Positions 23,562-33,188 are shown, numbered from the stretch's first letter. The stretch is DNA of 37,535 nucleotides from Caulobacter sp. AP07 (GCF_000281955.1 NZ_AKKF01000133.1:1-37535), one strand, 5' to 3'. A program made the numbers and translations. The notes: generated from the letters alone by a model not told the origin.

Positions 23562-23590
23562 TGGGATTCCTGAGGGATTTTGAACCCGCC

Positions 23591-24019
23591 TCAGAGCCCC
23601 TTCAAAAGCCCGTCCAGCCGGGCTTTCACGGCCTCCAGGTCGTCCAGCGCCAGGACCAGGCGGTCGCGGGCTTCCTCGCCCAGCTCGCCATGCGGCGCAG
23701 AATCAATTGGCGTGTCGATCGGGATGTCGAGCGAGGCCGAGCCGTTGTCGCCCAGGCCGGCGGCGATCACGTGGGTGATCCCCTGCTCGCGATGCAGCTT
23801 CTGCACGCCCTTGATGGTGTAGCCTTCGGCGTGCAGCAGGGCGCGCACGCCGCTGAGCACGGCGATGTCCTGCGGGCGGTAGAACCGCCGGCCGCCGGCC
23901 CGCTTCATGGGCCGGATGAACGAGAACTTGGTTTCCCAGAAGCGCAGGACGTGCTGCGGCACGCCCAACTCTTCGGCGGCTTCGGAGATCGTGCGGAAGG
24001 CGTTGGGTCCCTTCGCCAC
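23591..24019 (-). CDS. MerR family transcriptional regulator
   Basis: 142 residues from GTG 24019, which has GGGGAG about 9 bases upstream; the frame is open upstream but would overlap ihfA. The winged-helix MerR domain spans about residues 8-78: [64 protein letters not shown]. The C-terminal part is short and has no cysteines or sensor motif. A MerR gene directly after ihfA is a common alphaproteobacterial arrangement; its target is unknown. It lies 14 bases after the ihfA stop and is probably co-transcribed. Confidence 0.9.
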   Translation of the reverse strand: MAKGPNAFRTISEAAEELGVPQHVLRFWETKFSFIRPMKRAGGRRFYRPQDIAVLSGVRALLHAEGYTIKGVQKLHREQGITHVIAAGLGDNGSASLDIPIDTPIDSAPHGELGEEARDRLVLALDDLEAVKARLDGLLKGL

Positions 24020-24033
24020 CGCGGATCGCTCCC

Positions 24034-24336
24034 CTAGCCGCCCAAGGCGCGGTCGATTCGCGCCTTCATGACTTGCGAGGCCCGGAAGCCGATCACCCGG
24101 CGGGGCTCGATCTCGGCCGGCTCGCCGGTCTTGGGATTGCGGCCCATCCGGGCCCGCTTGTCGCGGACCTGGAAGACGCCGAATCCGGAAAGCTTGACGG
24201 TTTCGCCCCGTTCCAGCGCCTCGGCGACCAGATCGAGAGTCCGTTCGACCAGACCCGCGCAATCCTGGCGAGTCAGACCGACTTCCTCATGAACCGCCTC
24301 ACAGAGATCGGCCCGGGTCAATGTCGCGCCTTTCAT
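24034..24336 (-). CDS. ihfA: Integration host factor subunit alpha
   Basis: 100 residues of the HU/IHF family: [43 protein letters not shown], then [19 protein letters not shown]. The GRNPKTG tip is the beta-arm that inserts in the DNA minor groove, and the length and EI-PRRV-FRAS pattern identify the alpha chain. With the beta chain it bends DNA at specific sites and supports sigma-54 promoters and nucleoid structure. A 206-base gap to fabH upstream should contain its promoter; I could not assign one. Confidence 0.95.
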   Translation of the reverse strand: MKGATLTRADLCEAVHEEVGLTRQDCAGLVERTLDLVAEALERGETVKLSGFGVFQVRDKRARMGRNPKTGEPAEIEPRRVIGFRASQVMKARIDRALGG

Positions 24337-24542
24337 GACGCCCCCTACGCTGGATTGGCACCCCAGAGGGCACGCGTCAGACCGGGCCGAGACCCGTTTT
24401 TCCGCAACGCGCTCTCATCAACTCAAGCCTGCATGCCGCGATTATCGCATGGAGTCAAAGGCTGAGCGCCAAGACTTCAGGCGATGACACAAGCTGACCG
24501 CCTAAAATGGCCACGCTTGACCCAAAGACGCCGCGCTTTTGC

Positions 24543-25520
24543 CTACAGGCGAATGACGCAGGCGCCCCAGGTCAGCCCGCCGCCCATCGCCTCGAGCAGC
24601 AGAAGCTGGCCCGGCTTGATGCGGCCGTCGGCGATTCCCTGGGCGAAGGCCAGCGGGATCGAGGCGGCCGAGGTGTTGGCGTGCAGGGCCACGGTCGAGA
24701 TCACCTTGTCCTCGTCGATGCCCACCCGATGGGCGACGCCGGCCAGGATGCGCTGGTTAGCCTGGTGCGGGATGAACCAGTCGACCTCGGGGATCGTCAC
24801 GTCGGCCGCCTTGGCCGCCGCGTGGATCGCCTCGGAGATGTTGATCACCGCGTGCTTGAACACCTGGTTGCCCAGCATCCGCAGCTTGCCGACCGTGCCC
24901 GTGGTGGACGGGCCGCCGTCGACATACAGCAGTTCCTGCTTGGTCCCGTCGGCGCGCAGGGCGAAGCCCAGCAGGCCCTGGTCGGCCGTGGTCCCCTGCC
25001 CTTCGCGCGGCTCCAGCACCACCGCGCCGGCCCCGTCGCCGAACAGCACGCAGGTGCCGCGGTCGGTCCAGTCCATCAGCCGGGTCATGGCCTCGGCCCC
25101 GATCACCAGGGCGCATTTCGAATGCCCCCGGGCCACGAAGCCGTCGGCGACGCTCAGCGCGTAGACGAAGCCCGAGCAGACGGCCTGGACGTCGAAGGCG
25201 ATGCCGACCGGCGCGCCCAGCTTGCGCTGGACGATGGTGGCGGTGGCCGGAAAGGTCATGTCCGGCGTGGTGGTGGCGACGATGATCAGGTCGACGTCGG
25301 CGGCGGTCTTGCCGGCCTTCTCCAACGCCTGCACGGCGGCGCGCCAGGCCAGGTCCGAGACCGGCTGGTCGTCGGCCACCTTGTGGCGCTGGCGGATACC
25401 GGTGCGCTCGACAATCCAGGCGTCGCTGGTGTCGACGGTTTCGGCCAACTGATCGTTGGTGACCACATTGTCCGGCAGATAGGCCCCGACGCCGGTGACG
25501 GCGCTACGAATTACGCTCAC
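24543..25520 (-). CDS. fabH: 3-oxoacyl-[acyl-carrier-protein] synthase III
   Basis: 325 residues from GTG 25520 (GGGAG 8 bases upstream). The Cys-His-Asn triad is intact: C115 in VQAVCSGFVYAL, H252 in WFIPHQANQRI, N282 in ALHANTSAAS. It condenses acetyl-CoA with malonyl-ACP to start fatty-acid synthesis. Its GTGA start overlaps the plsX stop by four bases, giving translational coupling. The upstream frame continues but is the antisense-like alternative frame of plsX. Confidence 0.97.
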   Translation of the reverse strand: MSVIRSAVTGVGAYLPDNVVTNDQLAETVDTSDAWIVERTGIRQRHKVADDQPVSDLAWRAAVQALEKAGKTAADVDLIIVATTTPDMTFPATATIVQRKLGAPVGIAFDVQAVCSGFVYALSVADGFVARGHSKCALVIGAEAMTRLMDWTDRGTCVLFGDGAGAVVLEPREGQGTTADQGLLGFALRADGTKQELLYVDGGPSTTGTVGKLRMLGNQVFKHAVINISEAIHAAAKAADVTIPEVDWFIPHQANQRILAGVAHRVGIDEDKVISTVALHANTSAASIPLAFAQGIADGRIKPGQLLLLEAMGGGLTWGACVIRL

Positions 25521-26605
25521 TCGGAAGCTCCCTGGCCCTGGGCGCCCGACACGCCTTCGGCCGTTGATTCTACACCGGACTTGAGGCCGGTTTCGGTCAG
25601 ACGTTTCAGATTGCGATCGATCTCGGCCGAAAAGTCGCTGCGGGCTAGGTCGACGGCCACGCGGATGGCCGAGGCGTAGCCCGTGGCGTCCGCGCCGCCG
25701 TGGCTCTTGACCACGATGCCGTTCAGCCCCAGCAGCGGCCCGCCATTGACGCGCGCCGGGTCGAGGCGTTGGCGCATCTTCTTCAAGGCGCCCGAGGCGA
25801 TCAACGCCCCCAGCATCGCCAGGGGGCTCGAGGTCAGGGTCGTCCTCATCTCGGCCGAGAAGAACCGGGCCAGCCCCTCGGCGGTCTTCAGGGCGACATT
25901 GCCGGTGAAGCCGTCCGTGACGACGACGTCGACCGTGCCCTTGGCGATGTCGGTGCCCTCGACGAAGCCGCGATAGTCGAAGTCCAGCGTGGTTTCCTTG
26001 AGGATGGCGTGCGCCTCGCGCACCTCCTCGTGGCCCTTCTGGTCCTCGGAGCCGACGTTGAGCAGGCCGACGGTCGGACGTTCCGAGCCGTGCACCGCAT
26101 GGTGGAAGGCGGCGCCCATGATCGCGAACTCGACCAGCTGGGCCGCGTCGCTCTCGACATTGGCCCCGACGTCGAGCACGGCGGAGACGCCGCGCATCGT
26201 CGGCCAGTTGGCGACGATGGCCGGACGCTCCAGATTGGCGCCCATGCGCAGGATCAGCTTGGAGATCGCCATCAGGGCGCCGGTGTTGCCGGCCGAGACG
26301 ACGGCCTGGGCCTGGTTGTCGCGGATCGCCTCGACGGCGTTCCACAGGCTGGAGCCCTTGCCCCGGCGCATGGCCTGGGCGGGCTTCTCGTCCATCGAGA
26401 TGGCCTTGTCGGTGTGACGCACCTCGCTGACCGCCCGGGCGGCCGGCGACTTGGCCAGCTCGGCGTTCAGCAGCGCCTCGTCGCCGTGCAGCAGGAAGCG
26501 GACGTCCGGCAGGTTTCCGGCGGCGATCGCGACGGCGGGCACGATCACGGGCGGACCGTGATCCCCGCCCATGGCGTCGATCGAAATGACAATGGGTTGA
26601 GGCAC
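25517..26605 (-). CDS. plsX: Phosphate acyltransferase PlsX
   Basis: 362 residues with the family N terminus VISIDAMGGDHGPPVIVPA, then SVGSS-type phosphate site equivalents in SAGNTGALMAI, LLNVGSEDQKGHE, VVVTDGFTGNVALKTAEG and GLNGIVVKSHGGADATGYASAI. It converts acyl-ACP to acyl-phosphate for phospholipid synthesis at the membrane. Order plsX-fabH is the usual one. Confidence 0.97.
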   Translation of the reverse strand: MPQPIVISIDAMGGDHGPPVIVPAVAIAAGNLPDVRFLLHGDEALLNAELAKSPAARAVSEVRHTDKAISMDEKPAQAMRRGKGSSLWNAVEAIRDNQAQAVVSAGNTGALMAISKLILRMGANLERPAIVANWPTMRGVSAVLDVGANVESDAAQLVEFAIMGAAFHHAVHGSERPTVGLLNVGSEDQKGHEEVREAHAILKETTLDFDYRGFVEGTDIAKGTVDVVVTDGFTGNVALKTAEGLARFFSAEMRTTLTSSPLAMLGALIASGALKKMRQRLDPARVNGGPLLGLNGIVVKSHGGADATGYASAIRVAVDLARSDFSAEIDRNLKRLTETGLKSGVESTAEGVSGAQGQGASE

Positions 26606-26702
26606 GAGGCGCTATCGGCTCCTGGAGCGGCGCACCGCTAGGTCAAGGCGGCGGGACGATACAGGCGCGAGGATATCACGCAAGCGGAACGAAACCGGCA
26701 TT

Positions 26703-27251
26703 TCAGGCCCCGTCGCCGCTGGGATCGGGGTCGGCCTTCAACGCTTTCAGCGCCGCGAACGGCGACAGCTCCACCGGCTCGGGCGGCGGCTCGAACACCG
26801 CGCCCGGCTTGCGGGGGAACGGATCCAGCTCCAGGGCCAGGTGTTCGATCACATAGCCCGAGACGTCGATGGTCTCGCCTTCCAGCACGTCCGGCGGATC
26901 GTCGCCCTCCGGGTCCAGCGCCAGGTCGCCGTTCTCGTCCGGCGAGGTGTTCTCGCTGTCGGCCGGCAATACGCGGACCGAGAAGCGCGATTCGACCGGC
27001 TCCTCGAACTCGTCGGCCGAGACGCTGCACACCTGGGTGACGCGGGCCCGGATCAGGCCGGAGACCTCGGCGCCGTCCATCCAGGGACGCAGGAAGATTT
27101 CGGCGTCCAGCGAATCCAGCGACACGAGGTTCAGCGTCTTGGCAATCGCCTTGCGGGCGGCCTCGTCGGGCTCGAAGCGCAGATCCATGCCGCGCCCCAT
27201 GCGTCCCAGGGTGACGCTGTAGGGCCAGGGATTGATCACGCCTTCAGCCAT
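26703..27251 (-). CDS. DUF177 (YceD) family protein
   Basis: 182 residues. Features: FEPDEAARKAIAKTLNLVSLDSLDAE, a VTQVCSVSADEFEEPVESRFSVR segment (the conserved C-x(n)-P-E region of DUF177), then GYVIEHLALELDPFPRKPG. DUF177 proteins are linked to 23S rRNA or L32 ribosome biogenesis in plastids and bacteria, but rpmF is not adjacent here. The first 16 bases overlap the end of the ubiquinol-cytochrome c chaperone gene, so the two are coupled; plsX follows 97 bases downstream. Confidence 0.87.
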   Translation of the reverse strand: MAEGVINPWPYSVTLGRMGRGMDLRFEPDEAARKAIAKTLNLVSLDSLDAEIFLRPWMDGAEVSGLIRARVTQVCSVSADEFEEPVESRFSVRVLPADSENTSPDENGDLALDPEGDDPPDVLEGETIDVSGYVIEHLALELDPFPRKPGAVFEPPPEPVELSPFAALKALKADPDPSGDGA

Positions 27252-27766
27252 TGGGCCTCTCCTTGCATCAAGCGCTCCAGCGGCTGGGCCGCCAGATGGT
27301 CGCGCGCGGCGACCACATAGGCCGTCAGAGCCGCCACGTCGCCCTCGCCGCGCTCCTCGAAGGCCGTGCGGGCCAGGAGGTCGGTCAGGGCCGCCTGGTC
27401 CGGCAGGCCGGCGACCGCCTCGTCGAAGGCCTTCAGGCGGCCGTAGAACGCTCCGGCCAGCTTCTTCATTTTCTTGCCGACCGCCGTGTCGGAGACGCCG
27501 ATTTCACGGAAGGCGTCGTCCAGGCCGCGCACATAGGCGTCGAACGTGGCCTGGGAAAGCTCGGCCGCCGACTCGCCGTGGCCCTTCAGCCGCTCCAGCA
27601 ACAGCACCACGTGCAGGGTGAACAGCTCGAACCGGCCTTCCAGCGAGTCGCGCACGCCCATCTGGACGTAAAGTGGCGCGGAACGGGCCTGGGCCACCGC
27701 GCCAGCATAGAGTTTGCTCCCCGCCGCCTTGGCGGGCCTGGGTTTGAGCAGCCGATCCAGAAACAT
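27236..27766 (-). CDS. Ubiquinol-cytochrome c chaperone (CBP3/UQCC1 family)
   Basis: 176 residues from ATG 27766 (GAGG 8 bases upstream); a start nine residues longer is less supported. The family pattern is clear: KLYAGAVAQARSAPLYVQMGVRDSLEGRFE, LFTLHVVLLLERLKGHGE, QATFDAYVRGLDDAFREIGVSDTAVGKKMKKLAGAFYGRL (quoted as region about 80-120). Mitochondrial Cbp3 helps make and assemble cytochrome b of complex III; the bacterial protein is expected to assist bc1 assembly. It pairs with DUF177 as in other alphaproteobacteria. Confidence 0.9.
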   Translation of the reverse strand: MFLDRLLKPRPAKAAGSKLYAGAVAQARSAPLYVQMGVRDSLEGRFELFTLHVVLLLERLKGHGESAAELSQATFDAYVRGLDDAFREIGVSDTAVGKKMKKLAGAFYGRLKAFDEAVAGLPDQAALTDLLARTAFEERGEGDVAALTAYVVAARDHLAAQPLERLMQGEAQWLKA

Positions 27767-27887
27767 AACTTCGCCTCGATTTCGCCGCGACACGGAACTA
27801 ACTTCGCCATCCGATCTACGCGGACCATTGAACTAAGCCCGCGCGGGCGATAGGTCAAAGTCAGCCTTTTCAGGTACCGGAGCCTGC

Positions 27888-28376
27888 ATGTTTCGTCCCG
27901 CCGTTCTCGCCGCCGCTGTCATCGGCCTTGCCGCCGTCGCCGGAGGCTGCACGCCGCTGACGAGCTATTCCGGTTTCCAGGCCATCGAAGCCAAGCCCGT
28001 CGACATGAAGGTCGGCGAGGACAGCAAGTCGACGGTCACCGAAAAGCTGGGTTCGCCCTCGGCCACCTCCACCTTCGACGCCAATTCCTGGTACTACATC
28101 TCGCAGACCACCGACCGCGTGGCCTTCTACCGGCCGCGGGTGATCAAGCGCGACGTGGTGGCGATCAAGTTCAACCCGGCCGACGAAAAGGTCGCCTCGG
28201 TGGACACCTACACGCTGAAGGACGGCAAGGTCATCGCCTACAACGGTCGCGAGACGCCGACCCGCGGTCGCGAGATGACCATCCTCGAGCAGTTGCTGGG
28301 CAACGTCGGCCGCGGCGGCATGCTGCCGCAGGACGATCAGGACACCCCGGGCAACCGCCCGCAGGACCGCCGCTAG
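27888..28376 (+). CDS. bamE: Outer membrane assembly lipoprotein BamE (SmpA/OmlA)
   Basis: 162 residues. The lipobox AVAGGC gives lipidated C21. The SmpA/OmlA domain follows: KVGEDSKSTVTEKLGSPSATSTFDANSWYYI, then VIKRDVVAIKFNPADEKVASVDTYTLKDG. It is part of the BAM complex that inserts beta-barrel proteins, such as the TonB receptor in this window. GGAG lies 6 bases upstream. The gene is divergent from the chaperone gene; a 12-base palindrome GCCCGCGCGGGC (27837-27848) lies in the shared region. Confidence 0.93.
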   Translation: MFRPAVLAAAVIGLAAVAGGCTPLTSYSGFQAIEAKPVDMKVGEDSKSTVTEKLGSPSATSTFDANSWYYISQTTDRVAFYRPRVIKRDVVAIKFNPADEKVASVDTYTLKDGKVIAYNGRETPTRGREMTILEQLLGNVGRGGMLPQDDQDTPGNRPQDRR

Positions 28377-28436
28377 ACCCTCAAGCGTCCCGGCAAGCCA
28401 AGCCGCACCGACGATTAAGCATAACCGTCTGAAATT

Positions 28437-28453
28437 CCGCGACATTTCGTCGC
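28437..28453. repeat. Palindromic intergenic motif, copy 2
   Basis: CCGCGACATTTCGTCGC, identical to 3393-3409. It lies 87 bases upstream of the response-regulator start and 60 bases past bamE. Confidence 0.55.
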
Positions 28454-28539
28454 CGATATCAACGGTTTCTCAACGACGATCCGATTACGCTCCCTGGTGA
28501 GGTCGCGGTGGCTGACGCCGCCTTTCCGGGGGGAAGACT

Positions 28540-29067
28540 TTGAGCGCACCTAATCTGCGTTCGTTGACGGTGCTCATCATCGATGACAACGCGCCCATGC
28601 GCGAGATCATCGGCACGGTGTTGAAGTCGCTGGGCGTGCGCAAGATCATCGAGGCCAGCGACGGCGTCGAGGCGCTGAAGGCCGTCACCGAGCGCGAAAT
28701 CGACATCATCTTCACCGACCTGATGATGCAGCCCGTCGACGGCCTGGCGTTCATCCGCTGGGTGCGCACCTCGCCGGCCAGCGGCAACCCCTATGTTCCG
28801 ATCATCATGGTCACCGGCCACGCCACCCGCGCCAGCCTGGACGAGGCGCGGATGGCCGGGGTCACCGAGTTCCTGGCCAAGCCCCTCACCGCCCGCGGCG
28901 TGCTGCATCGGGTCAACGAGGTGATCAACAACCCGCGCGACTTCGTGCGGGCCGGCGCCTATTTCGGCCCCTGCCGCCGGCGGCGCATCGACCACGAGTA
29001 CGAGGGCCTGGAACGCCGTGGCGCGGTCGCCGCCGAGGTCGAGGTCGCGCTCGACGACATGTACTGA
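28540..29067 (+). CDS. Single-domain response regulator with short C-terminal tail
   Basis: 175 residues from TTG 28540 (GGGGGGAAG just upstream; the next in-frame Met lies inside the receiver domain). The CheY-like receiver domain covers residues 8-130 with acidic pair D15-D16, phospho-acceptor D60 in IIFTDLMM, T92 in MVTGHAT and K114 in FLAKP. There is no output domain; the C-terminal tail has a basic GPCRRRRIDHEYEG patch then an acidic helix. It probably works by protein-protein contact in a phosphorelay. No kinase gene is adjacent. Confidence 0.9.
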   Translation: MSAPNLRSLTVLIIDDNAPMREIIGTVLKSLGVRKIIEASDGVEALKAVTEREIDIIFTDLMMQPVDGLAFIRWVRTSPASGNPYVPIIMVTGHATRASLDEARMAGVTEFLAKPLTARGVLHRVNEVINNPRDFVRAGAYFGPCRRRRIDHEYEGLERRGAVAAEVEVALDDMY

Positions 29068-29096
29068 CCGGCGTCCGCCAGCGCCCGGAATCGAAA

Positions 29097-29124
29097 ACGC
29101 CCCGGAGGTTTCCCTCCGGGGCGT
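29097..29124 (-). terminator. Terminator of hppA (convergent with the response regulator)
   Basis: Perfect 12-bp stem ACGCCCCGGAGG/CCTCCGGGGCGT with a TTTC loop. On the minus strand TTTTC follows, 24 bases after the hppA stop. It also lies 30 bases past the response-regulator stop and may serve both genes. Confidence 0.85.
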
Positions 29125-29148
29125 CGTCGTATCAGGCTTGGATCGTGA

Positions 29149-31302
29149 TCAGACGCCGTGGGCCAGGATCGCCAGCAGCAGCAGGGCCACGATGTTGGTG
29201 ATCTTGATCATCGGGTTCACGGCGGGGCCCGAGGTGTCCTTGTAGGGGTCGCCGACGGTGTCGCCGGTGACGGCCGCCTTGTGGGTGTCGCCGCCCTTGG
29301 AATGCAGGGCGCCGTCCTTGTCGGTGAAACCTTCCTCGATCACCTTCTTGGCGTTGTCCCAGGCGCCGCCGCCGCTGGTCATCGAGATGGCGACGAACAG
29401 GCCGGTGACGATCACGCCCATCAGCATGGCGCCCAGCGACGCGAAGGCGTCGACCTTGCCGGCGATGGCCTTGATCACGAAGAACAGCACCACCGGCGAA
29501 ACCACCGGCAGGAGCGACGGCACGATCATCTCGCGGATCGCCGCCTTGGTCAGAATGTCCACGGCCCTGCCGTATTCCGGCTTCACCTCATAGGTCATGA
29601 TGCCCGGGTTCTCGCGGAACTGGCGACGGACCTCGGCCACCACGGCCTCGGCCGCCCGGCCCACGGCGGTCATCGACATGCCGCCGAACAGGAAGGGCAG
29701 CAGCCCCCCGAACAGCAGCCCGACCACCACATAGGGGTTGGACAGGTCGAAGGTCACCGGACCCATGCCCTCGAAGAAGCTGCCCGCCTCGGCGTGCGCC
29801 GAGAAGAACTTCAGGTCCTCGGTATAGGCGGCGAACAGCACCAGGGCGCCCAGGCCGGCCGAACCGATGGCGTAGCCCTTGGTGACGGCCTTGGTGGTGT
29901 TGCCCACGGCGTCGAGGGCGTCGGTGGTGACGCGGACTTCCTTGGGCAGGCCGGCCATTTCGGCGATGCCGCCGGCGTTGTCGGTGACGGGGCCGAAGGC
30001 GTCCAGGGCGACGATGAAGCCGGCCAGGGACAGCATGGTGGTCACCGCGATGGCGATGCCGAACAGGCCCGCCAGGTTGTAGGTCACCAGGATGCCGACG
30101 ATGATGGTCAGGGCCGGCAGGGCCGTGGATTCCAGCGACATGGCCAGGCCCTGGATCACGTTGGTGCCGTGGCCGGAGACGGATGCCTGGGCCACCGACT
30201 TCACCGGGCGAAAGTTGGTGCCGGTGTAGTATTCGGTGATCACCACGATCAGGGCGGTGACGGCCAGGCCAACCAGGCCGCAGAAGAACAGGGCGTTGGC
30301 GTCGAAGGTCTTTTCGGTCGCGGCGCCCAGACCGACGGTGACGGCGGCCGGCACCAGTTGGTGGATCACGTAATAGACCGCCGGGATCGACAGCACGCCG
30401 GTGACGATCAGGCCCTGATAGAGGGCGCCCATGATGTTCTGCTTCTTGCCCAGACGCACGGCGAACGAGCCGATGATCGAGGTGACGATGCAGACGGCGC
30501 AGATGGCCAGCGGCAGCAGCATCATCGACGACACCGCCTCGGTGCCGCGGAAGAAGATCGCCGCCAGCACCATGGTGGCCACCGTGGTCACCGCATAGGT
30601 CTCGAACAGGTCGGCGGCCATGCCGGCGCAGTCGCCGACGTTGTCGCCGACGTTGTCGGCGATGGTCGCGGCGTTGCGCGGGTCATCTTCCGGGATGCCG
30701 GCCTCGACCTTGCCCACCAGATCGCCGCCGACGTCGGCGCCCTTGGTGAAGATGCCCCCGCCCAGGCGGGCGAAGATCGAGATCAGGCTAGCGCCGAAGC
30801 CCAGCGACACCAGCGAATCGACCACCACGCGGTCGGTGCCGGCGTGGCCGACGCTCAGCAGCACGGCGAAGTAGCCGGCCACGCCGATCAGGGCGAAACC
30901 CGCCACCAGCATGCCGGTCACGGCGCCGGAGGTGAAGGCCATCTTCAGGCCGGCGGCCAGGCTCTCGGACGAGGCCTGCGCCGTGCGGACATTGGCCCGC
31001 ACCGAGATCAGCATGCCCGCGAAGCCGGCCGCGCCCGACAAGGACGCGCCCAGGGCGAAGCCGACGGGCTGTTCCCAGGATTTGAAGAAGAACGCCAGCA
31101 AGGCGATGACCACCACCCCGACGATGGCGATCGTCGTGTACTGGCGGTTCAGATAGGCCTGAGCCCCTTCCTGGATCGCCGCGGCGATCTCCTGCATCTT
31201 CGCATTGCCGGGCGAAGCCCGCATCAAGGAAGCCGTCTGCACGGCGCCGTACAGCACCGCCAGCAGCCCGGCCCCAATGGCCACGTAAAGCCAAGAACTC
31301 AT
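29149..31302 (-). CDS. hppA: H+-translocating membrane pyrophosphatase, K+-independent type
   Basis: 717 residues from ATG 31302 with about 16 transmembrane segments. Catalytic motifs are intact: [25 protein letters not shown] (quoted by position 186-210), [19 protein letters not shown] (216-234 region), [14 protein letters not shown] and DTVGDPYKD near the C terminus, which bind Mg-pyrophosphate. K471 in [10 protein letters not shown] marks the K+-independent subfamily (K+-dependent enzymes have Ala). The enzyme couples PPi hydrolysis to proton export across the inner membrane. A good terminator follows. Confidence 0.96.
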   Translation of the reverse strand: MSSWLYVAIGAGLLAVLYGAVQTASLMRASPGNAKMQEIAAAIQEGAQAYLNRQYTTIAIVGVVVIALLAFFFKSWEQPVGFALGASLSGAAGFAGMLISVRANVRTAQASSESLAAGLKMAFTSGAVTGMLVAGFALIGVAGYFAVLLSVGHAGTDRVVVDSLVSLGFGASLISIFARLGGGIFTKGADVGGDLVGKVEAGIPEDDPRNAATIADNVGDNVGDCAGMAADLFETYAVTTVATMVLAAIFFRGTEAVSSMMLLPLAICAVCIVTSIIGSFAVRLGKKQNIMGALYQGLIVTGVLSIPAVYYVIHQLVPAAVTVGLGAATEKTFDANALFFCGLVGLAVTALIVVITEYYTGTNFRPVKSVAQASVSGHGTNVIQGLAMSLESTALPALTIIVGILVTYNLAGLFGIAIAVTTMLSLAGFIVALDAFGPVTDNAGGIAEMAGLPKEVRVTTDALDAVGNTTKAVTKGYAIGSAGLGALVLFAAYTEDLKFFSAHAEAGSFFEGMGPVTFDLSNPYVVVGLLFGGLLPFLFGGMSMTAVGRAAEAVVAEVRRQFRENPGIMTYEVKPEYGRAVDILTKAAIREMIVPSLLPVVSPVVLFFVIKAIAGKVDAFASLGAMLMGVIVTGLFVAISMTSGGGAWDNAKKVIEEGFTDKDGALHSKGGDTHKAAVTGDTVGDPYKDTSGPAVNPMIKITNIVALLLLAILAHGV

Positions 31303-31434
31303 CGGTAAGTCGCCCTCTTCGCGTTTCAATAACGAGAGGGTCGCCGGCTCGGCAGGATCACGGCCCGTCAGGAGCGCGCCCGGCCGCACACGACGGGCGG
31401 GCCTATGGCCTCATGCCCCCTCGATGCTCCCTAA

Positions 31435-31453
31435 TGGCGCCGGTTCGGCGCCA
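31435..31453. other. Hairpin between hppA and the exported-protein gene
   Basis: Perfect 7-bp stem TGGCGCC/GGCGCCA with loop GGTTC, in the 235-base gap 31303-31537. It is downstream of the gene ending at 31538 (minus strand) and upstream of hppA; no T run, so a terminator role is uncertain. The rest of this gap should hold the hppA promoter, which I could not assign. Confidence 0.4.
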
Positions 31454-31537
31454 AGGCGGCGACAGTGCCAAATGGTCGCGGCCCGCGCAACCGCTTGCGG
31501 GAACGGCGTTCAGTCAGGGGCGGACGCGCATGCCGGC

Positions 31538-32059
31538 CTAGGGAACGATGTTCAGGTCCGGCGCCGGTTCCCGGCCTGGCGCGGGCGTGCCCCCCGCCTG
31601 AGCCCCGGTCTTGGCCGGTGGCGGAACGAAGTTGCGCGGCGTCTGCTTGACGAGCGTCACCAGGGCCACCTTGCCAGGCCCGATCAGGCCATTGACCTCG
31701 CGCAGCACCGAAGCCTTCAGGCGCGTCTCGTCCAGCGCGACGTAGCTGTCGGGCCGGGTGAACGGCTTGGCGTGGGCCTCGCGCACCACCGCGTCGCGCA
31801 GCATCGGCTCCTTGCCCGCGAACACCGTGGTCGGGATTCCCGTCTTCAAGGTGAAGTTGAGCTGGACGAAGACGTAGTTGACCAGTCGGCCGTCGACGAT
31901 GATCGGCAGGGCCATGGACTGCAGCTTGATCACCGGATCGGCCTTCGCCTCCCCTTCGCCATCCTTCTTCTTCGGCGCGTTGGCGAGGGCCGGCGTCACG
32001 GCCAGCAGGGCCAGCGGGGCCAACAGCGCGCGGCGGGCGATAAGCATGGGGCGGATCAT
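31538..32059 (-). CDS. Predicted exported protein, weakly FliL-like
   Basis: 173 residues. A signal peptide (MLIARRALLAPLALLAVTPA, cleavage near ALA-NA) precedes a Lys/Glu-rich linker and one domain: VIKLQSMALPIIVDGRLVNY, VFVQLNFTL, LRDAVVREAHAKPF, RLKASVLREVNGLIGPGKV, ALVTLVKQTPR. The order of a 'P-I-V-DGR-Y' strand, a V-L strand, a helix with LRD, and a long R-L..VN-LIG helix vaguely resembles the FliL periplasmic domain, but it is too divergent to assign. The C terminus is Pro/Ala/Gly rich. The start could be ATG 32059 or 32047. Confidence 0.7.
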   Translation of the reverse strand: MIRPMLIARRALLAPLALLAVTPALANAPKKKDGEGEAKADPVIKLQSMALPIIVDGRLVNYVFVQLNFTLKTGIPTTVFAGKEPMLRDAVVREAHAKPFTRPDSYVALDETRLKASVLREVNGLIGPGKVALVTLVKQTPRNFVPPPAKTGAQAGGTPAPGREPAPDLNIVP

Positions 32060-32114
32060 CCCGCCACCTTAACCAAGAAGGCTTGAGGTTTCGTGACCAC
32101 CACGCCGTACGGCC

Positions 32115-33188
32115 CTACCCGTGCAGCCAGCCCAGCCGTTCGGGGGTGATGTCCTTGCCCTTGAACAGGGCGCAGACCCCCTCGCCTTCGACGAACTCGC
32201 CGATGTCGCGGACGGGCACGCCGGCGGCCATGGCGGCGGCCTGGAAGGCGGCCACGTCGGTGGGATCGACGGCGCAGACGATCTCGTAGTCGTCGCCGCC
32301 CGAGGCCAGCGACATCCGCGCCTCGCCGGCTTCCGGCTGGGCGCTGAGCCAGTTGCGGGCGCCGGGCGACAGCGGCAGGCGGTCGAGGTCGACCTTGACC
32401 CGCAGGCCGCTGGCCTTGGCCACGTGGCCGGCGTCGGCCAGCAGGCCGTCGGAGACGTCGGCGGCGGCGCGGGCATAGGCCCGCAGGGCGTCACGGATGC
32501 TCAGGCGCGGCGGCGGCATGCGATAGCGGCGGGCCAGGCCGCCGTCGGGGTCCTCGACCTCGCCCCAGTGGGCCAGCAGGCCCAGCCAGCCGTCGCCGAT
32601 CGTGCCGCTGACCATCAGCCGGTCGCCGACCCGCGCGCCCCTGCGCAGCACCGCGTCGCCGCTGGGCACCCAGCCCAGGAAGGTGGCCGAGACCACCAGC
32701 GGGCCCGAGGTGGTGACCGTGTCGCCGCCCAGCAGGTTGACGTCGTAGAGCGCGCCGTCCTCGGCCAGGCCGCGCGCGAAGGTCTCGCGGTCGGTCACGG
32801 TGGTGCCCGAAGGCCAGCCCACCGCCAGGAAGTAGCCGTAGGGAACCGCGCCCTTGGCGGCCAGGTCCGACAGGTTGGTGCGCAGCAGCCGCTTGGCCAC
32901 CACGTCCAGGTCCTCGCCGGCCAGGAAATGCACGCCGGCCACCATGGCGTCCTTGGTGATCACCAGGTCGTAGCCGGGACGCGAGGGCAACACCGCCGCG
33001 TCGTCCAGCAGGTCGAGCGCCGCCGTGTCGCCGCGGGTCAGCGGCCGCAGGAAGCGGGCGATCAGGCCGAACTCGTTGACCGACGCGACCTCGGCCGGCG
33101 GCACGGTCTCGTCGAACCATGCGTCATCGACCGCCGCCGTTTCCGGCGCCGGCTCGGCGAACCAGTCGTCGTCAGTTTCTGGCGTCAC
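32115..33188 (-). CDS. thiL: Thiamine-monophosphate kinase
   Basis: The ThiL body begins at [10 protein letters not shown] and contains [75 protein letters not shown] and [10 protein letters not shown], i.e. the Mg-ATP and substrate motifs. It phosphorylates thiamine monophosphate to the diphosphate cofactor. The start is uncertain: GTG 33188 overlaps nusB by 17 bases, ATG 33212 overlaps more, and an internal GTG just before PPAEVAS would remove an acidic N-terminal extension of about 35 residues that carries two DDxWFxE copies. Coordinates use GTG 33188. Follows nusB, a common order. Confidence 0.92.
   Translation of the reverse strand: MTPETDDDWFAEPAPETAAVDDAWFDETVPPAEVASVNEFGLIARFLRPLTRGDTAALDLLDDAAVLPSRPGYDLVITKDAMVAGVHFLAGEDLDVVAKRLLRTNLSDLAAKGAVPYGYFLAVGWPSGTTVTDRETFARGLAEDGALYDVNLLGGDTVTTSGPLVVSATFLGWVPSGDAVLRRGARVGDRLMVSGTIGDGWLGLLAHWGEVEDPDGGLARRYRMPPPRLSIRDALRAYARAAADVSDGLLADAGHVAKASGLRVKVDLDRLPLSPGARNWLSAQPEAGEARMSLASGGDDYEIVCAVDPTDVAAFQAAAMAAGVPVRDIGEFVEGEGVCALFKGKDITPERLGWLHG

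Noticed and set aside
29158..31308. 716-codon plus-strand frame opposite hppA
   Set aside because: Very His/Asp/Gly-rich composition typical of the antisense of GC-rich genes; the minus strand is a perfect HppA.
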